64,000 nt of DNA from Allantophomopsis cytisporea (taxonomy: Eukaryota; Ascomycota; Leotiomycetes; Phacidiales; Phacidiaceae), in NCBI GenBank assembly GCA_024752435.1, contig CP103033.1:434001-498000 (forward strand), given 5' to 3'. The position numbers were made by a program, and so were the translations under genes. This document shows, one piece after another, positions 46,200-58,500 of this stretch (position 1 is its first letter; every line of letters begins with the position of its first letter). The notes under the pieces were generated by a model, which searched no databases, was not told the origin of the DNA, and saw nothing but the letters and a program-made list of their open reading frames with translations.

Positions 46200-47273
46200 A
46201 TTAGGTAGGTATCTAAGCTTAAGCTTGGTCGAAGTTCTTGTTTCGATAGTGAAAAGTATGTCCTTGATTCTTTGGATGACAATATGGATTTGGTTGGTAT
46301 TAATGTAAAAATGGTATTCAAAATACCTAAGCAATCTACTTATATACATATTGAAACCTAACACATGCCATGACACAAGGGGCTTCTATACATAATGATT
46401 GTATCATATATCCGTGTCATAGAGCTGCAAATGCACAACATTTTTTTCGAGGACGTCATCCAGATGCTCACGCAAAATGCACTAAGACGCAAGCGTACCG
46501 ACGGCTATGAGATTTATTGGCAGATACTAGTCTCGTCTTTTCGCCTTCAAGAAGTTCTTTTTTGAGCATGATGGTATTGAATATTGTTAATAACCACGGC
46601 AACGATTTGTTCAATGTTACTGTAGTCATAGTAGCCTAGGACTTTGTTTAAGCTTGAAGTGAGTGCAACATTGAGGGTAAATGTAAAGACTGCCAGTCGA
46701 CTGCTAACTCTATTCTAGATAACTAGTAAATTACAAATAAACTTATAGTGTATGATAGAAAAGGATAACATTAATTTACTACACAGAGGAATATAACCTA
46801 TTCAGGTAACTAAGGTACTAAACTCATTACGATTCATATTTTTTGTCATTCCTATGATGTCAGTGGCCTTGCTATCAAAAAGGAACGGGAATTTTCCATG
46901 ATTGACGAAGGCTGGAGGATCAAATTATGTATAACAACTAGCAATTTGATGATTATTGACTAAAGAGTTGTCCAGGAGATCACAATAGTTGAGGGTATGA
47001 GAAGTCGTGAAGGTCAAAGTAATTGAGAGATTGTATAGTTACCGTATAATCAACGAACACAGTATGATTGTCAACACATGTAGGAAATTCAGGAGACTTA
47101 CAGTAATCCGATGTCTAACACCACTGTTAATTAAAGTTTCACTCTGCAGAAAATCGTTTATCATAATGGAAAGAACATATTCATACTCGAAGTGATTTAG
47201 GAAAGTACAAATTTACACGTCTCGTGACTCAGCAATCCCGTGACCCAACACCAAAAACTACCTAAAAGGTACA
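46200..47273. other. AT-rich spacer between the small hydrophilic gene and pyruvate carboxylase
   Basis: Gene-free 1.07-kb stretch, AT-rich especially at 46700-46830 and 47000-47180. It should carry the small hydrophilic gene's promoter and the pyruvate carboxylase 3' end. No coding region is supported. Confidence 0.5.
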
Positions 47274-50200
47274 TTACTTCACGATCCTGAACAGCAGATC
47301 ACCCGCAGACAACGAGTCGCCGTCATGAACCTGTACATCTGCGATATGTCCGCTATGGCTCGCAGAGACGCTCATCTCCATCTTCATAGCGCTAAACGTA
47401 GAAAGGTTAGAAGAAAAGACAAAAATATGAAGGGGGAAAGGGGGATGGAGTAGTTGTGAGGCAAGAAATGAGGGGGAAAAAACGAAACATACCTGATGAC
47501 AGCACATGGATCACCCTTCTTGACCTCTTGACCATTCTTCACTCTCAACTCAACCAATACACCACTCATGGTAGCACCATGGTCTCCCGGGTCAGAGGGG
47601 TTAGCCTTTGGTCTGGAAGTGGTTTCGATAGCGGCCTTGTTGTCCTGAACAGCCAAACTTCTAACTTCACCATTAACCTCATAGAATACTATGGAGGTGT
47701 TAGCTATGCTCTAAATTGGATCAAAAAAGGACAGGGGAAAAGAAATCAAAGGAAGGTGAAAATGATGTGGCAAATATATCATACCTTCTCGTGTACCAGT
47801 AGTCTCTGACAATGGACCGATAGCGAGCAGCTTCAAGATAAGTACCTTGCCCTTCTCAAGTTCAACATGGAACTCCTCGCCAATCTCTGGCTTCGCGAGG
47901 AAGTATTTGGTTGGCAAGACAGAAAGATCACCAAACTTCTCAACGAAAGCCCGATAATCTTCAAAGACCTTAGGGTACATTGCGTAAGACGCAACATCAC
48001 ACTCGGTGACACTACCAAACTTGGTGTGAATATCCTTCTTGATCTTTGTGAGGTCAAGAGGCTCAAGAGAAAGTCCTGGACGCTTGTCCAACTTTCTTCT
48101 GTTTCGGAGTGCGTTGGTACGCAATGGCTCTGGGAAACCACCATATGGTTGACCCATAAGACCTTCAAAAAATTCAAGGACTGAACCTGGGAAGTCAAGT
48201 GATTCACTCTTGGCAAGAACATCATCGTAGCTGAGCTTGTTGGACACCATAAACTGAGCCAAGTCTCCAACGACCTTCGATGTTGGGGTGACCTTAACGA
48301 TATCACCAAGGAGATCATTGGCAGCCTCGTAAGCTTTCTTTGTTTCAGCCCACTGAGCACCAAGTCCAAGTTGAGAAGCCTGGAACATCATGTTGGTCAA
48401 CTGTCCACCTGGAATTTCGTGCTCGTAAACCTCCGGATCTGGACCAGTAAGACCGGCCTCAAATGGCGAGTACAAAAGACGGAGTTGGGCCCAGTATGAG
48501 TCAATAGCACGAACATGGTGAACATTAAGACCTGGGTCGAGGTCTGTTCCTTCAAGTGAAGCAAGAACAGCACCGACACTTGGCTGGGATGTCATGCCAG
48601 ATAAGCTATCAGTAGCAGTATCGACTGCATCAGCGCCAGCATTGGCGCAGGCAATCATGGAAGCAACGCCAGTACCAGCAGAATCGTGAGTGTGAACGTG
48701 GATTGGAAGATCTGGGTACTTCTCGCGGAGGGTTCCAACAAGGATAGTGGCAGCTCTTGGTTTAAGAACTCCGGCCATATCCTTGATACCAAGAACATGG
48801 ATTCCTAGCCCAACCAACTTTTCAGCCAAGGCAAGATAGTATTCCAAGTTGTACTTCTTCTTTGGGTTCAACATGTCACCGCTGTAACACATTGTACCTT
48901 CAACAACACCGTTCGCCTTCTGGACTGCTCGGATACCAACCTCAAGCTGATCAATATCATTGAGAGCATCGAAGACACGGAAGATATCAACACCGTGCTT
49001 CTTGGCTTGTTCGACGAAGTGGTAGATAGCGTTGTCTGGAAGAGAAGAGTAGGCAACGCCGTTTGCTCCACGAAGAAGCATCTGGAAAGGAATGTTGGGT
49101 ACAAGCTTGCGCATCTTGCGAAGTCTGTCCCATGGGTCTTCGTAAAGGAAACGCATGGCGACATCGAAGGTTGCACCTCCCCAGCACTCAAGAGAGTACA
49201 AGTTACTGTATGCGTGGCTGGTCTCCTTGGCGATGTTGAGGAGATCAACAGTACGGACACGAGTGGCGAGAAGAGACTGGTGGGCATCACGCCATGTGGT
49301 ATCCATGAGTAAGCAGCCCCTGTTCTTGCGAACAGCCTTAGCAAAAGCCTCTGGTCCTTGTTCGACAATGATGTTTCTCCATCCCTTTCTGCAGGGTTCG
49401 GAGACGTCAATCTTGTTACCTGCATCATCCAACAATTCTGGCATGATGATATCGCCCTTGAACTTTGGCTCGCCAATCTGGCCCTTGATACTGCTGCCGT
49501 TAACAGCAACATCTCCCAAGTATGCCAAAAGCTTTTGGGCACGGTTCTGAGAGCCTACAAGGCTGAAGAGTTCTGGGGTGTCATCAATGAAAGTGGTCCA
49601 ACAGTTGCCCTCAATGAACGTTGGGTGAGTGAGCAAAGAAGCAAGGAAAGGAATATTGGTCTTGACACCACGAATACGGAACTCAACCAAGGCACGCAAC
49701 ATCTTGCGTCGCACAATCTCGTAGGTAGATCCATGGCAAGTACACTTGACCAACATGGAATCATAATAAGGAGTAATTATGGCACCAGCAAATCCGTTAC
49801 CACCGTCGAGACGAACACCGTTGCCACCAGCGGAGCGGTAAACCTCAATCTTTCCGGTATCTGGAGAGAATCCAGTGGATGGATCCTCAGTCGTAATACG
49901 ACACTGGATAGCAAAGCCGCGAGTAGAGATACGGTCCTGGGTAAGACCCAGCTGAGCCAAAGTAGCACCAGCAGCGATCTGGATCTGTGCAGCAATGATA
50001 TCAATACCGGTGATTTCCTCCGTGATGGTGTGTTCGACTTGGATACGTGGGTTGATTTCAATGAAGTAATATCGGTTTTGCTGATCCACCAAAAATTCTG
50101 CAGTTCCCGCATTGCGGTAGTTGACAGACTTAGCCAACTTGACAGCATCGGCCAAAAGGTTCTGGCGAACTTCATCTGGAAGGTCCTTGGCCGGAGCGAG

Positions 50201-51559
50201 CTCGACAACCTTTTGATGTCTTCGCTGTACGGAGCAGTCACGCTCGTACAAGTGTACAATGTTGCCGTGGTTGTCTCCGAGAAGCTGGACTTCGATATGC
50301 TTTGGCTTGTCCAAAAATCTCTCAACAAAGACAGTACCGTTACCGAAAGCAGACTTTGCCTCAGATGTTGCTCGCTCAAATGATTCCTGCAAACTCTCTT
50401 GCTCGCGGACAACACGCATACCACGTCCACCACCACCAAAGGCGGCCTTGATAATGATTGGGAAACCATATTCATCGGTGAACTTCTTGACATCCTCGAA
50501 TTTGTCTACAGCACCCTCAGTACCTGGTACAACCGGTACATTGGCCTTGATAGCCAAAGCACGTGCTGAAACTTTGTCTCCGAGGGAGTCGATGACTTCT
50601 GGTGATGGACCAACGAACTACAATCATTAGCATCAGCAAGATCATAGGCCTACGGTTACTTACAATAAGACCAGCCTTCTCAACGTTGCGAGCAAACCCA
50701 GCATTTTCAGACAAGAAACCATAACCTATCGAATACTCAATATTTACGTTATTTTTATTTGTGTTCGGATCCACATACCAGGATGGATCATGTTAACGCC
50801 ATGCTCGAGTGCAATCTTGATAATTTCGTCACCGGCCAAGTATGCGCCGACCGGGGTGTATTGGCCTCGCTTTCCGATGACATAGGCTTCATCGGCCTCT
50901 ATTTCGTCCATTAGCATGTGATCTGGGTGTGACTTCGACAGTAGAGTCCTTACTTTGTCTGTGCATGCTAAGACGATCCTCATAACTACCAACTCATCAG
51001 CCCCAATCACAATATAATGCGTTCAATATCGTATACCTGAAGACAGCAACGGTTTGTAACGAAAGCTCGTGTGCCTATGAGCGAGAAAATGTTAGCAATT
51101 TGTAGATAATCGACGAAGGATGAGAAACTCCAAATCACGAGCTGGTAGAGGGAATTATTGACTTACAGTACGGAAGATCTAGACAAGTGTAGCCTTGGTC
51201 AGTAAGCTCTCAAAACAATAGCAATGGAAATAAGCATACACGGATAGCTAGAACAAGAATCAGTAACGAAAGCAAGACAGCTCAGGGACATCGGAAAACT
51301 TACGAATCTCTCCTCTGTTTGCAACTACATCATAGAAAGCGTCGATTAGCTACCTGTCATACGTGTCGAGGGGGGGGAGGGATTTGAGAGTTCAATTGGC
51401 AGTTTGAGATAATCAGCGAACAATTGACTCACCCAAAATCTTCTTCAGCTGCATGATACTGGAGTTTGCACGGATGCGATGGACGGTCTGAGCCTGCTTG
51501 CTCTCCCCACCGTCCTCGAAGACCTCTTCATAAGCTCCATTGGGGTTTTCAGCAGACAT
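47274..51559 (-). CDS. pyc1: Pyruvate carboxylase
   Basis: Biotin-dependent enzyme that makes oxaloacetate from pyruvate, bicarbonate and ATP; the fungal form is cytosolic, and no presequence is seen here. Eleven exons: 51559-51433, 51324-51304, 51247-51240, 51178-51167, 51074-51037, 50985-50954, 50898-50779, 50725-50664, 50617-47785, 47688-47493 and 47391-47274. Phases agree throughout; 1188 residues. Order: N-terminal biotin carboxylase (VANRGEI, YEDRLSMHRQKADEAY, HPGYGFLSENAGFAR, ATP-grasp with GGGGRGMRVV, RDCSVQRRHQKVVE, EINPRIQVEHTITEEITGID); carboxyltransferase (LLMDTTWRDAHQSLLATRVR, ECWGGATFDVAMRFL, HTHDSAGTGVASM); PC-tetramer region; and C-terminal biotinyl domain with SAMKMEM (biotinyl Lys about 1153). 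The 5' part is split into tiny exons of 8 and 12 nt. Confidence 0.97.
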
Positions 51560-52220
51560 GTTGGGTGATTTGAAGCTGTGTAAAGATGCGGACTTTCGCA
51601 GAGCTCCGTTGTTGATAAGTCGACTGGTGTTTACGAAGCGAGTCTAGCTCTCAACGTCCCCGCCAAAGGTAGAGAATGTCACGCAACGGCTGACGAAGGG
51701 ATTGGAATATGAAGGAAGCAATGAATAGATATTTGGTTATGAATGATATCAATGATTGTTCGTAGTGATTTCTCTGAGGGGTTTATATTTACTGAATGGG
51801 AGTGTTGAAGGATGGACGATCCAAGAAGGAAGAGAGTAAGAAGTGAGATGGAAGGAAGATGACAATCCACCTGGGCAAGCTAAGATAGGGCAGGAGCGTA
51901 TATGGTTGGTGGAAGAGAAGGAGCATAAGAGGGAGAGAGTAAGTGAGTGAGGGCGAGAGTCGAATCAAGTGTGAGTAATTCCGTGCGTCAACAACAAAAT
52001 ACCAGCCAAGCTTTCTTTGTATCTCACACTATGACGGCGCTTTCTTCTCCCATGCTCTTTACCTATTCTATGTTTTGTGTGGTGGTGGGGGGGGGGGGAA
52101 GGGGAGGGGATTTTTTGTTGATGGTGGTCTGTGTTTAGAGAAGTCGGGCGGTGGATTTGGTGGGGTTGTGATTTGCTTGCGTACATGACATGCTTTTACC
52201 GGTCCAGAAAGAAAAGACAC

Positions 52221-52290
52221 AGAGAGAGGCAGAGAGAGAGGCAGAGAGAGAGGCAGAGAGAGAGGCAGAGAGAGAGGCAGAGAGAGAGGC
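52221..52290. repeat. 12-bp tandem repeat, about six copies of AGAGAGAGGCAG
   Basis: Near-perfect tandem array; the last copy has GGCGGAG. Purine-only on the + strand apart from C, so pyrimidine-rich on the other strand. It lies about 0.7 kb upstream of the pyruvate carboxylase start. Confidence 0.9.
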
Positions 52291-52923
52291 GGAGACATAA
52301 AAAGATAGAAGGATCAGACTTGTTCTTGGGCTTCATCTTACATGCTTCTTCAGCTTCTCTCTTGCTTCATTGATATGGATCAGACTCCAGAGTAAGAGAA
52401 CCAGAAGGAGGAGGGCAAGAGCTTGTGATTGTAATTGTTGTCATTGTTGTATCTGGTATCAGAGTAGGTAGAGTGGTATGTATGAGATGTACACACCCAT
52501 CTTCCCCATGTTACCTGGCATTATTATGCTTGCTTTTGTTTGCGGAGGCTTTATGCTTTTCATCTTATCTCAATTTGCTATGTTATGTATCACCATATCC
52601 TAAGAAGATGCTGCTCACTTGCTTTTTGCCTGTGCGTGTGCTTGTGCCTCCAATCAATACATCCATTACATAAGACAAATCACTGACTCATCTTTCCTGT
52701 CGCTCACTCTATTGACCTTCAGCTTCTCCAGCGATCTGTTCCAACCTAAATAGGGCTCTCGTAATGGTACAAGCGAAAACTCCGGGGATCGACTGTTCGA
52801 CACTCCGGCACTGTGCTGTTTCTGTTATTGCCGTCCGGTGTATCCCCCGCCACTGCAAGCTACCCCTCCACCCCTCCACCCCTCCACCCCCTCCAAGAGC
52901 TTCCAAGCTTCCAAAGCACCGCG

Positions 52924-52960
52924 AAAAAGCGAGAAAAAGCGAAAGCGAAAGCGAAAGCGC
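52924..52960. repeat. GCGAAA-type short tandem repeat
   Basis: AAAAAGCGAG followed by several GCGAAA units, giving an A/G-rich repeat. It has no visible function. Confidence 0.75.
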
Positions 52961-53006
52961 ACCAAATATACCGAGCGATCCATTGTGAAATGAGATGAGA
53001 TGAAAG

Positions 53007-53034
53007 GGAAGGGAAGGGAAGGGAAGGGAGGGGA
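53007..53034. repeat. (GGGAA)n purine repeat
   Basis: GGGAA units repeated about four times and then GGGAGGGG. A simple sequence in gene-free DNA; G-runs could form a G-quadruplex. Confidence 0.75.
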
Positions 53035-54686
53035 GGAATGAAAAGTTACTTGGGTGAGGAATAGGACCAGCTGACTTCCATCATAGACATGGGAAAGAGA
53101 AAATTGATATCCAGATCTCTCTTCATCTACCAATCACCAACCACCCAGACCGTTTGTCGGCCTCTGAATTGTCCAAAATTCAGAATCCACAGACACACAA
53201 TATAGCTCAGCTTAGCTGGTATACTTATCGCTACATGCATGCCTAGTACGCTGATAAGGCGGTAGGTTCAGGTTTGAGTTCAGGTGAGGTGATGCAATTG
53301 CTCACGACACTCGGACGGTACTTAAAGGGTACCAGAATCGACCAGCTTCCGTCTGCAGAAGCATGTAGGTACATAGTATGTACATATCCATGTTGCTAGG
53401 TACTATCTACATACATACTCCCAAGCCACTCACTCACCACTGCATTGGGGAAGTCGTGCTACGATCTATTGACGAATCTGATCTACATTGTCAATATTTT
53501 AATACGGCCGAAATAAACGAAATAAACTGGGTCGAGTTGAGCTGTTGAAACGGATGGAAAACCTTCTTGTGACGCTGATAGTCTTGACAATTATGAACTG
53601 AGACAACCAAGCATATAGCCATACAGGTGGACACAGAGAAGGGAGAGAGCGAGAGAGATGTCATCCACAGCATGTCGCTACTACATACTGAATAATATGC
53701 ATCACCGTATGGCTGTTCTATGTCCTTTCGTTCCCCCACACAAGCCTCCACACAAGCACAAACACAAACCACGCAAGAGAAGTCAACTGAGGAGAATTGA
53801 GATGGAGCGAAAAGAGAACCTTGCCTCTTCTTCTCATTTCCACCCTACCAGGATGCCATACTCTAGATGTACGTGTACAATTCTGCATTGCGGCTGATAT
53901 TTCGCGTTTTTCGCACAGTATCCGCCGAAAAATATTCCTTAGGTCCGGTGTCGCTTCGGCAGCGGCAAGCCGATCGAAGCAACTGGCGATGACCGAGGCT
54001 AACGAATCACTTGCACCCAGTCAATATGACCAAGGAAACCAAAAAGGTAAAGCGATGAAAGCGAAGCTGAGGGTGAAGGTAATGATACAATACAAATACA
54101 ACATGGATTACAATCAACAGCTTCCCCCAAACAAAGTCTCTCCACTTGTCTACAAATTACTGAAGAGGAACCACATCCCAAGACTATTTGACTCGGCCTT
54201 TCTCCATGCCACAGTGACAATCACAGCGGGGATAAAGAGTATTAGCACGCCGCACTGGCATTATGATGCACGCTCCGTAACTCTGCTGGACTTGGCATCA
54301 CACAGCCTGAAGTAACACAGGTAAGGTAGCATAGAGTACATGACATTGACAAATACCAGCTTCCTAACTCAGGGTTCTCTCCTTTCATAAGTATGTAGTT
54401 CAGATCACATACAGATTATACTATGGACATTTCGTAGCAAAATCAATTCTCCATCCCGTCACCATATTTTGCCATAACCAACATCATCCCTAGATAACAA
54501 GATATTATACTGTACGCAGCCAAACGAGCTTCCAGCTTCCCACGTCTCTCAGAAATTCAAGGTCCGCATCGCCATGCAGGTGACTAGGGGAGGTGGAGGG
54601 GGACGGGGAGGGGGAGGGCCGACAAGAAAGGCTTGCCAAGTAGAATTCGTACTCATCTCACGCATGCAAATCATCCTGCACATCTG

Positions 54687-54712
54687 TCTATCTATCTATC
54701 TATCTATCTATC
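54687..54712. repeat. (TCTA)n microsatellite
   Basis: About six perfect TCTA units in intergenic DNA. A likely polymorphic marker. Confidence 0.9.
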
Positions 54713-55518
54713 ATTACCTAGGATAACCTCCAAGCTCGGCTCGTGTGCATCTTCCTTTCGCCCAGAGATGGGCATGGAAATGGAAACGTCCACTCGATCT
54801 TGGAGTATATGCCCAAGAGAACTGGGCACCACCTCGTGTCTCAGTTTTCAATATCAACTGTACTACACTGGATGGGACTGGGCGTTTATCTCCCAAGGTA
54901 CAAGGAAGGGAAGGGCCGCACCGAGAAAGCTTGAGTCTTGGGAAGAGGAAGAACAAAGACATATCAGGATCACGAGGCAGCATTCTCCGGAATCAGATTG
55001 GTTCATTAAACGTCTTCGTATCAGATTATCTCCCTTTGTACGATAAGTATCGAGATGAATCATCATACAAATTATTTGTTCCCATGTAGCCAAGCTGTCA
55101 CGATCAGACGGCCTTTCCGAAGTTCTTTTTAGATAATGCATTCTTTTTTCTTCTCTACCAAAAACAAAAGACTGCAGACTACAGACCACACCCTGAGGAA
55201 TCTAAGTAGTACCGTATGCAAGAGCACAGTACATCGGAACTCTTCCCTCCATACAAATATGTAGTTGGCTGAGTTACAATTTCCCTTTCCCTCACCAGCT
55301 TTGCCATCCTCTCAATTAAGCGGAAATTCAAGCCAAAGGGCTTGGTGCAGGAGCAAATAATTTTTTCTACATGAGTGAAAAAGAAGACCATGAAAAGGAC
55401 AAGAGACCGCTGGATAGAAAACACGTCATCTCATGAAGAAATCCACCCCATAAGCCACATCATTATGTATGTCAAAAGTTAATGTCGTCAAACATTCAGG
55501 CAATAAGTCATTATATCC

Positions 55519-58500
55519 TTAGAAACCCGAATATCCGGTTGGCTGAGGCGCAAATCCATTGGTCTGGCCGTATGGAGCGGCTGGAGCTCCTCCTACAGGG
55601 CCTTGGGTGAGCATCAAACGTGAAGCACCCAGAATTGGAGTGTTATCATTCTCCTTCTCCTGAGACTTTTCACGAGCCTTGCGCTCCTCGTTGTCCTTCT
55701 TCAAGATCTCAATTGCACTGACTTGTTGAGACATGAAGTTGATCATGAATGGCATGGTGAAGTCGGTAAGACCATGTCGCCATGAGATTTCCATAACAAG
55801 GTCAAGACGGATCAAGTCGTAACAAGCGTAAAGCATACCGACGTAACACTCACGGCTACCGATATCAACAAACTCGGAAGAAGTTAGTAAACGCATCAAA
55901 AACACCAGGTTGGGGAAACTTACGTAACGAAGAAGCTCCTCAACGACGTCAGACTTAGCGGAAATAGCAGCAGTCTCAATGGCATCCTTGAACAATTTGT
56001 CCTGCTTGGACAGAGCAATCGACTTCTCCCATCTCTTGTTCTTGCGGTAAATGTTAGAAGCAATTTGTCTGAAGAAGACAAGGTCATGCTTCTCCAAGCG
56101 CTGAGCCAAATCGACCGGATCGTAGTTGTCATAGTTCTCGACGGAATCTCTCAAAGTCTTGTAGTCCTCTTCCTCAATTAACAAGTCATTGATAGCGTTA
56201 TTGACAGACTTCTTGTTCTGAGGTTGGACAGCTTGCAAGAATGGCTTGATGAGAGGGATGTTGTCAGACTTCTCAAACATCTTAACAACACGGTTGACAT
56301 CAATTCTTGGAGTAAGAGCCTGGAGAAGATCGGTAAGGAGATTTGGCTGCTCCTGAAGGTAGAAGTTGAGAGCGCGGTAGTAGATTTCGAGGTTAGCGAC
56401 CTTGACTACGATATCCTTGAAAGAGTGATGCTCCCAAGCATCAGCGGCTCTCTCCATCATAGCAAGAGCGGCATTGTCCCACTCGTCGTAATGGCAGTAC
56501 AAGAACACAAGCTCAGGCCAAAGATGAGCTTCCTCGCAAGCACGGATCATCTTTGGAATGTTAATTCTGCTCCAGAAGAGCTTAAGATGCTCCATGACAC
56601 GGTCTGGATGGTACTTGGACAAAGCAATACCGAGCTCAGTGAACATACCCATGTGGGCACGCTCAAGACCAAGACCTTGCTCAAGAAGGGCAATGAGCTC
56701 ATCGAAATAGCCATTGTTTTCGTACTGCTTGACTAAACCTTGAAGCTCTTCAGCATCGACGATTAAGTTAAGACCACAGATCTGCGCAAGTCTGAACTCC
56801 TTCTTCTCAACGCAGGCAGCATTGACTTGCTTCCAGACCTTAATATTGTTGGCCTTTCTGGCACACTCAACAGCAGCTTGGTAGTCCTCAAGGTGGACGA
56901 GGGTGGTAGCAAGCTTGGCCCAGTTGGAAATGCTGGTGAAGAAGATCTTGGCAGCCTGATGGAAGCCCTCAGCATAAGCCTTGTCACCCGACTCCTCAAT
57001 GTTGGCGACATTGGTGCCCCGAAGGAAGTCCTCCAACTCGCTGAGCTGCTCAGTTCGTGCAAAGGCGAAGGCCAATGCGGTGTCAATGACTGGTTCGCGA
57101 AGAGTCTTGCGAGCCATTCTCAAAAACTTGATCAGCTCCTCATCCTTACCGGCATGGATGGCGATTTCGATGACCTCGCTGTAGTTGCTTGGGTCCTGAG
57201 CACGAATGTAAGACTCAATGGCATCAGCAACACGAAGACCATCAAGTTGAGCCTTGGCTACCCTGCTCCAAACCTCTGGAAGTTCAACCTTCTCTGCGTA
57301 CTCCTGGGCACGATCAATGCTGACAATGTGTTCAACAAGAACGTTGGCAGCGCTACTGTGGTCGTTGATCTTCTTGTAGACCTCAAACGCCTCCTCAAAC
57401 AAACCAACATCAATACAAATGTTAGCAATGTCAGGGGCGTTGTAAGCCTCGAGCTGATGAATGTAATCCATGACACGAGCCTTATCAGCCTTGGTGGCAG
57501 TGAGAATGAGCAAGTTCTGCAAATTTTCATTATCGCTGAATGGGGATGGCTCAAGGACGATCTTTTCGAGCAACTCAATGAGTTCCCCAGGAAGATCAGC
57601 GGCCAAGAACGCGGCAACAGCAATGGAAACCTTATCCGGCTCTGTAGACTCTGGGACAGCTGTCGAGATGACTTGATCAACAACAGAACGACGGTGAACG
57701 TTGTTGGCACTGAGCACGAAAGCCCACAGCTCCTGATCGGCACGCTCAAGAAGGTAACGCGCCTGAGCCTTGAACATAGAATTCTCGTTGGTGATGTTAA
57801 CAAGCTCAAGGTCGTTCTGGCCCTTCTGATAAGCAATGAAGGCGAGGTTTGGATCACGCTTCTCGCAGTACTTTCCGACCGTCAAAGAATCGTATTGGTC
57901 GTTTTCCTTCAAGAACTTCTCGGGGTTGTTGTTGCTATCAATGTAGATCTTTGCGAGAGCATTGTAGACGGCCTGCTGTTGGTTGCCGGCAGCGAGAGTA
58001 GCCTCAAGGAAGGGCAGGAGAAGCTTCAGGCGGTTGCGAGTCTCAACCTCTGTAACAAGCTCATCGATTGGGATCGAAGCTGGGTTCACTGTCTGTAACA
58101 GGTTCTTGATGATAGACTCGTCACAATCAACGTCCAATAGACCACCAATAACAGCCGGGGTTCTCGATGGGTTGACACGCTGAACGTAGACCTCAATGGA
58201 CTTGAACTGCTGGTTCTGGTAAAGATAAAGAACCAAGTCGTGGATGAAGTTGAAACGATCACACACGATGATGAGTGGTAATTGCTCAGTCAACTTGGCT
58301 TCCTTCAAGAAATTCTTGACCTTTTCTGGGTTGTAGAAGTTGCTGTCTCTACAAATACGCTCGACCTCATTAAATTGTCCCATCTTGGTGGCAGCCTCAA
58401 TATACTTGAAGTTGACATCTGGATCCTCGCTAAGATTAACAATGCTGCCAAGGTAGTAGAACAATCCCTCAGCAGTTCTGTACTTCTCAAAGAGATCAAT

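Larger units (their letters stand above)
51560..55518. other. Gene-free region rich in simple repeats
   Basis: Nearly 4 kb without a credible gene. The left end is the pyruvate carboxylase promoter. Inside are several repeats (listed separately), C-rich CCACCCCT copies at about 52863-52892, and GCGAAA copies at about 52924-52960. Open frames at 53797-54315 and 54633-55089 are overlapped by other frames, have no recognisable content and are unlikely to be genes. The right end is the clathrin 3' flank. Confidence 0.5.

Noticed and set aside
49358..50383. 341-codon open frame on the + strand inside pyruvate carboxylase
   Set aside because: It is antisense to the biotin carboxylase and carboxyltransferase coding sequence, and the translated text is low-information.
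52068..52373. Open frames reading SLPL or RQRE repeats across 52200-52290
   Set aside because: They are direct translations of the 12-bp repeat and not evidence for a protein.
53797..54315. 172-codon open frame in the gene-free block
   Set aside because: Composition is unremarkable, it overlaps other open frames, and no start context, splice signals or domain were seen.
56827..58098. 423-codon open frame on the + strand inside clathrin heavy chain
   Set aside because: It lies opposite a conserved, highly expressed gene whose codon bias keeps the antisense frame open; its sequence shows no recognisable domain.
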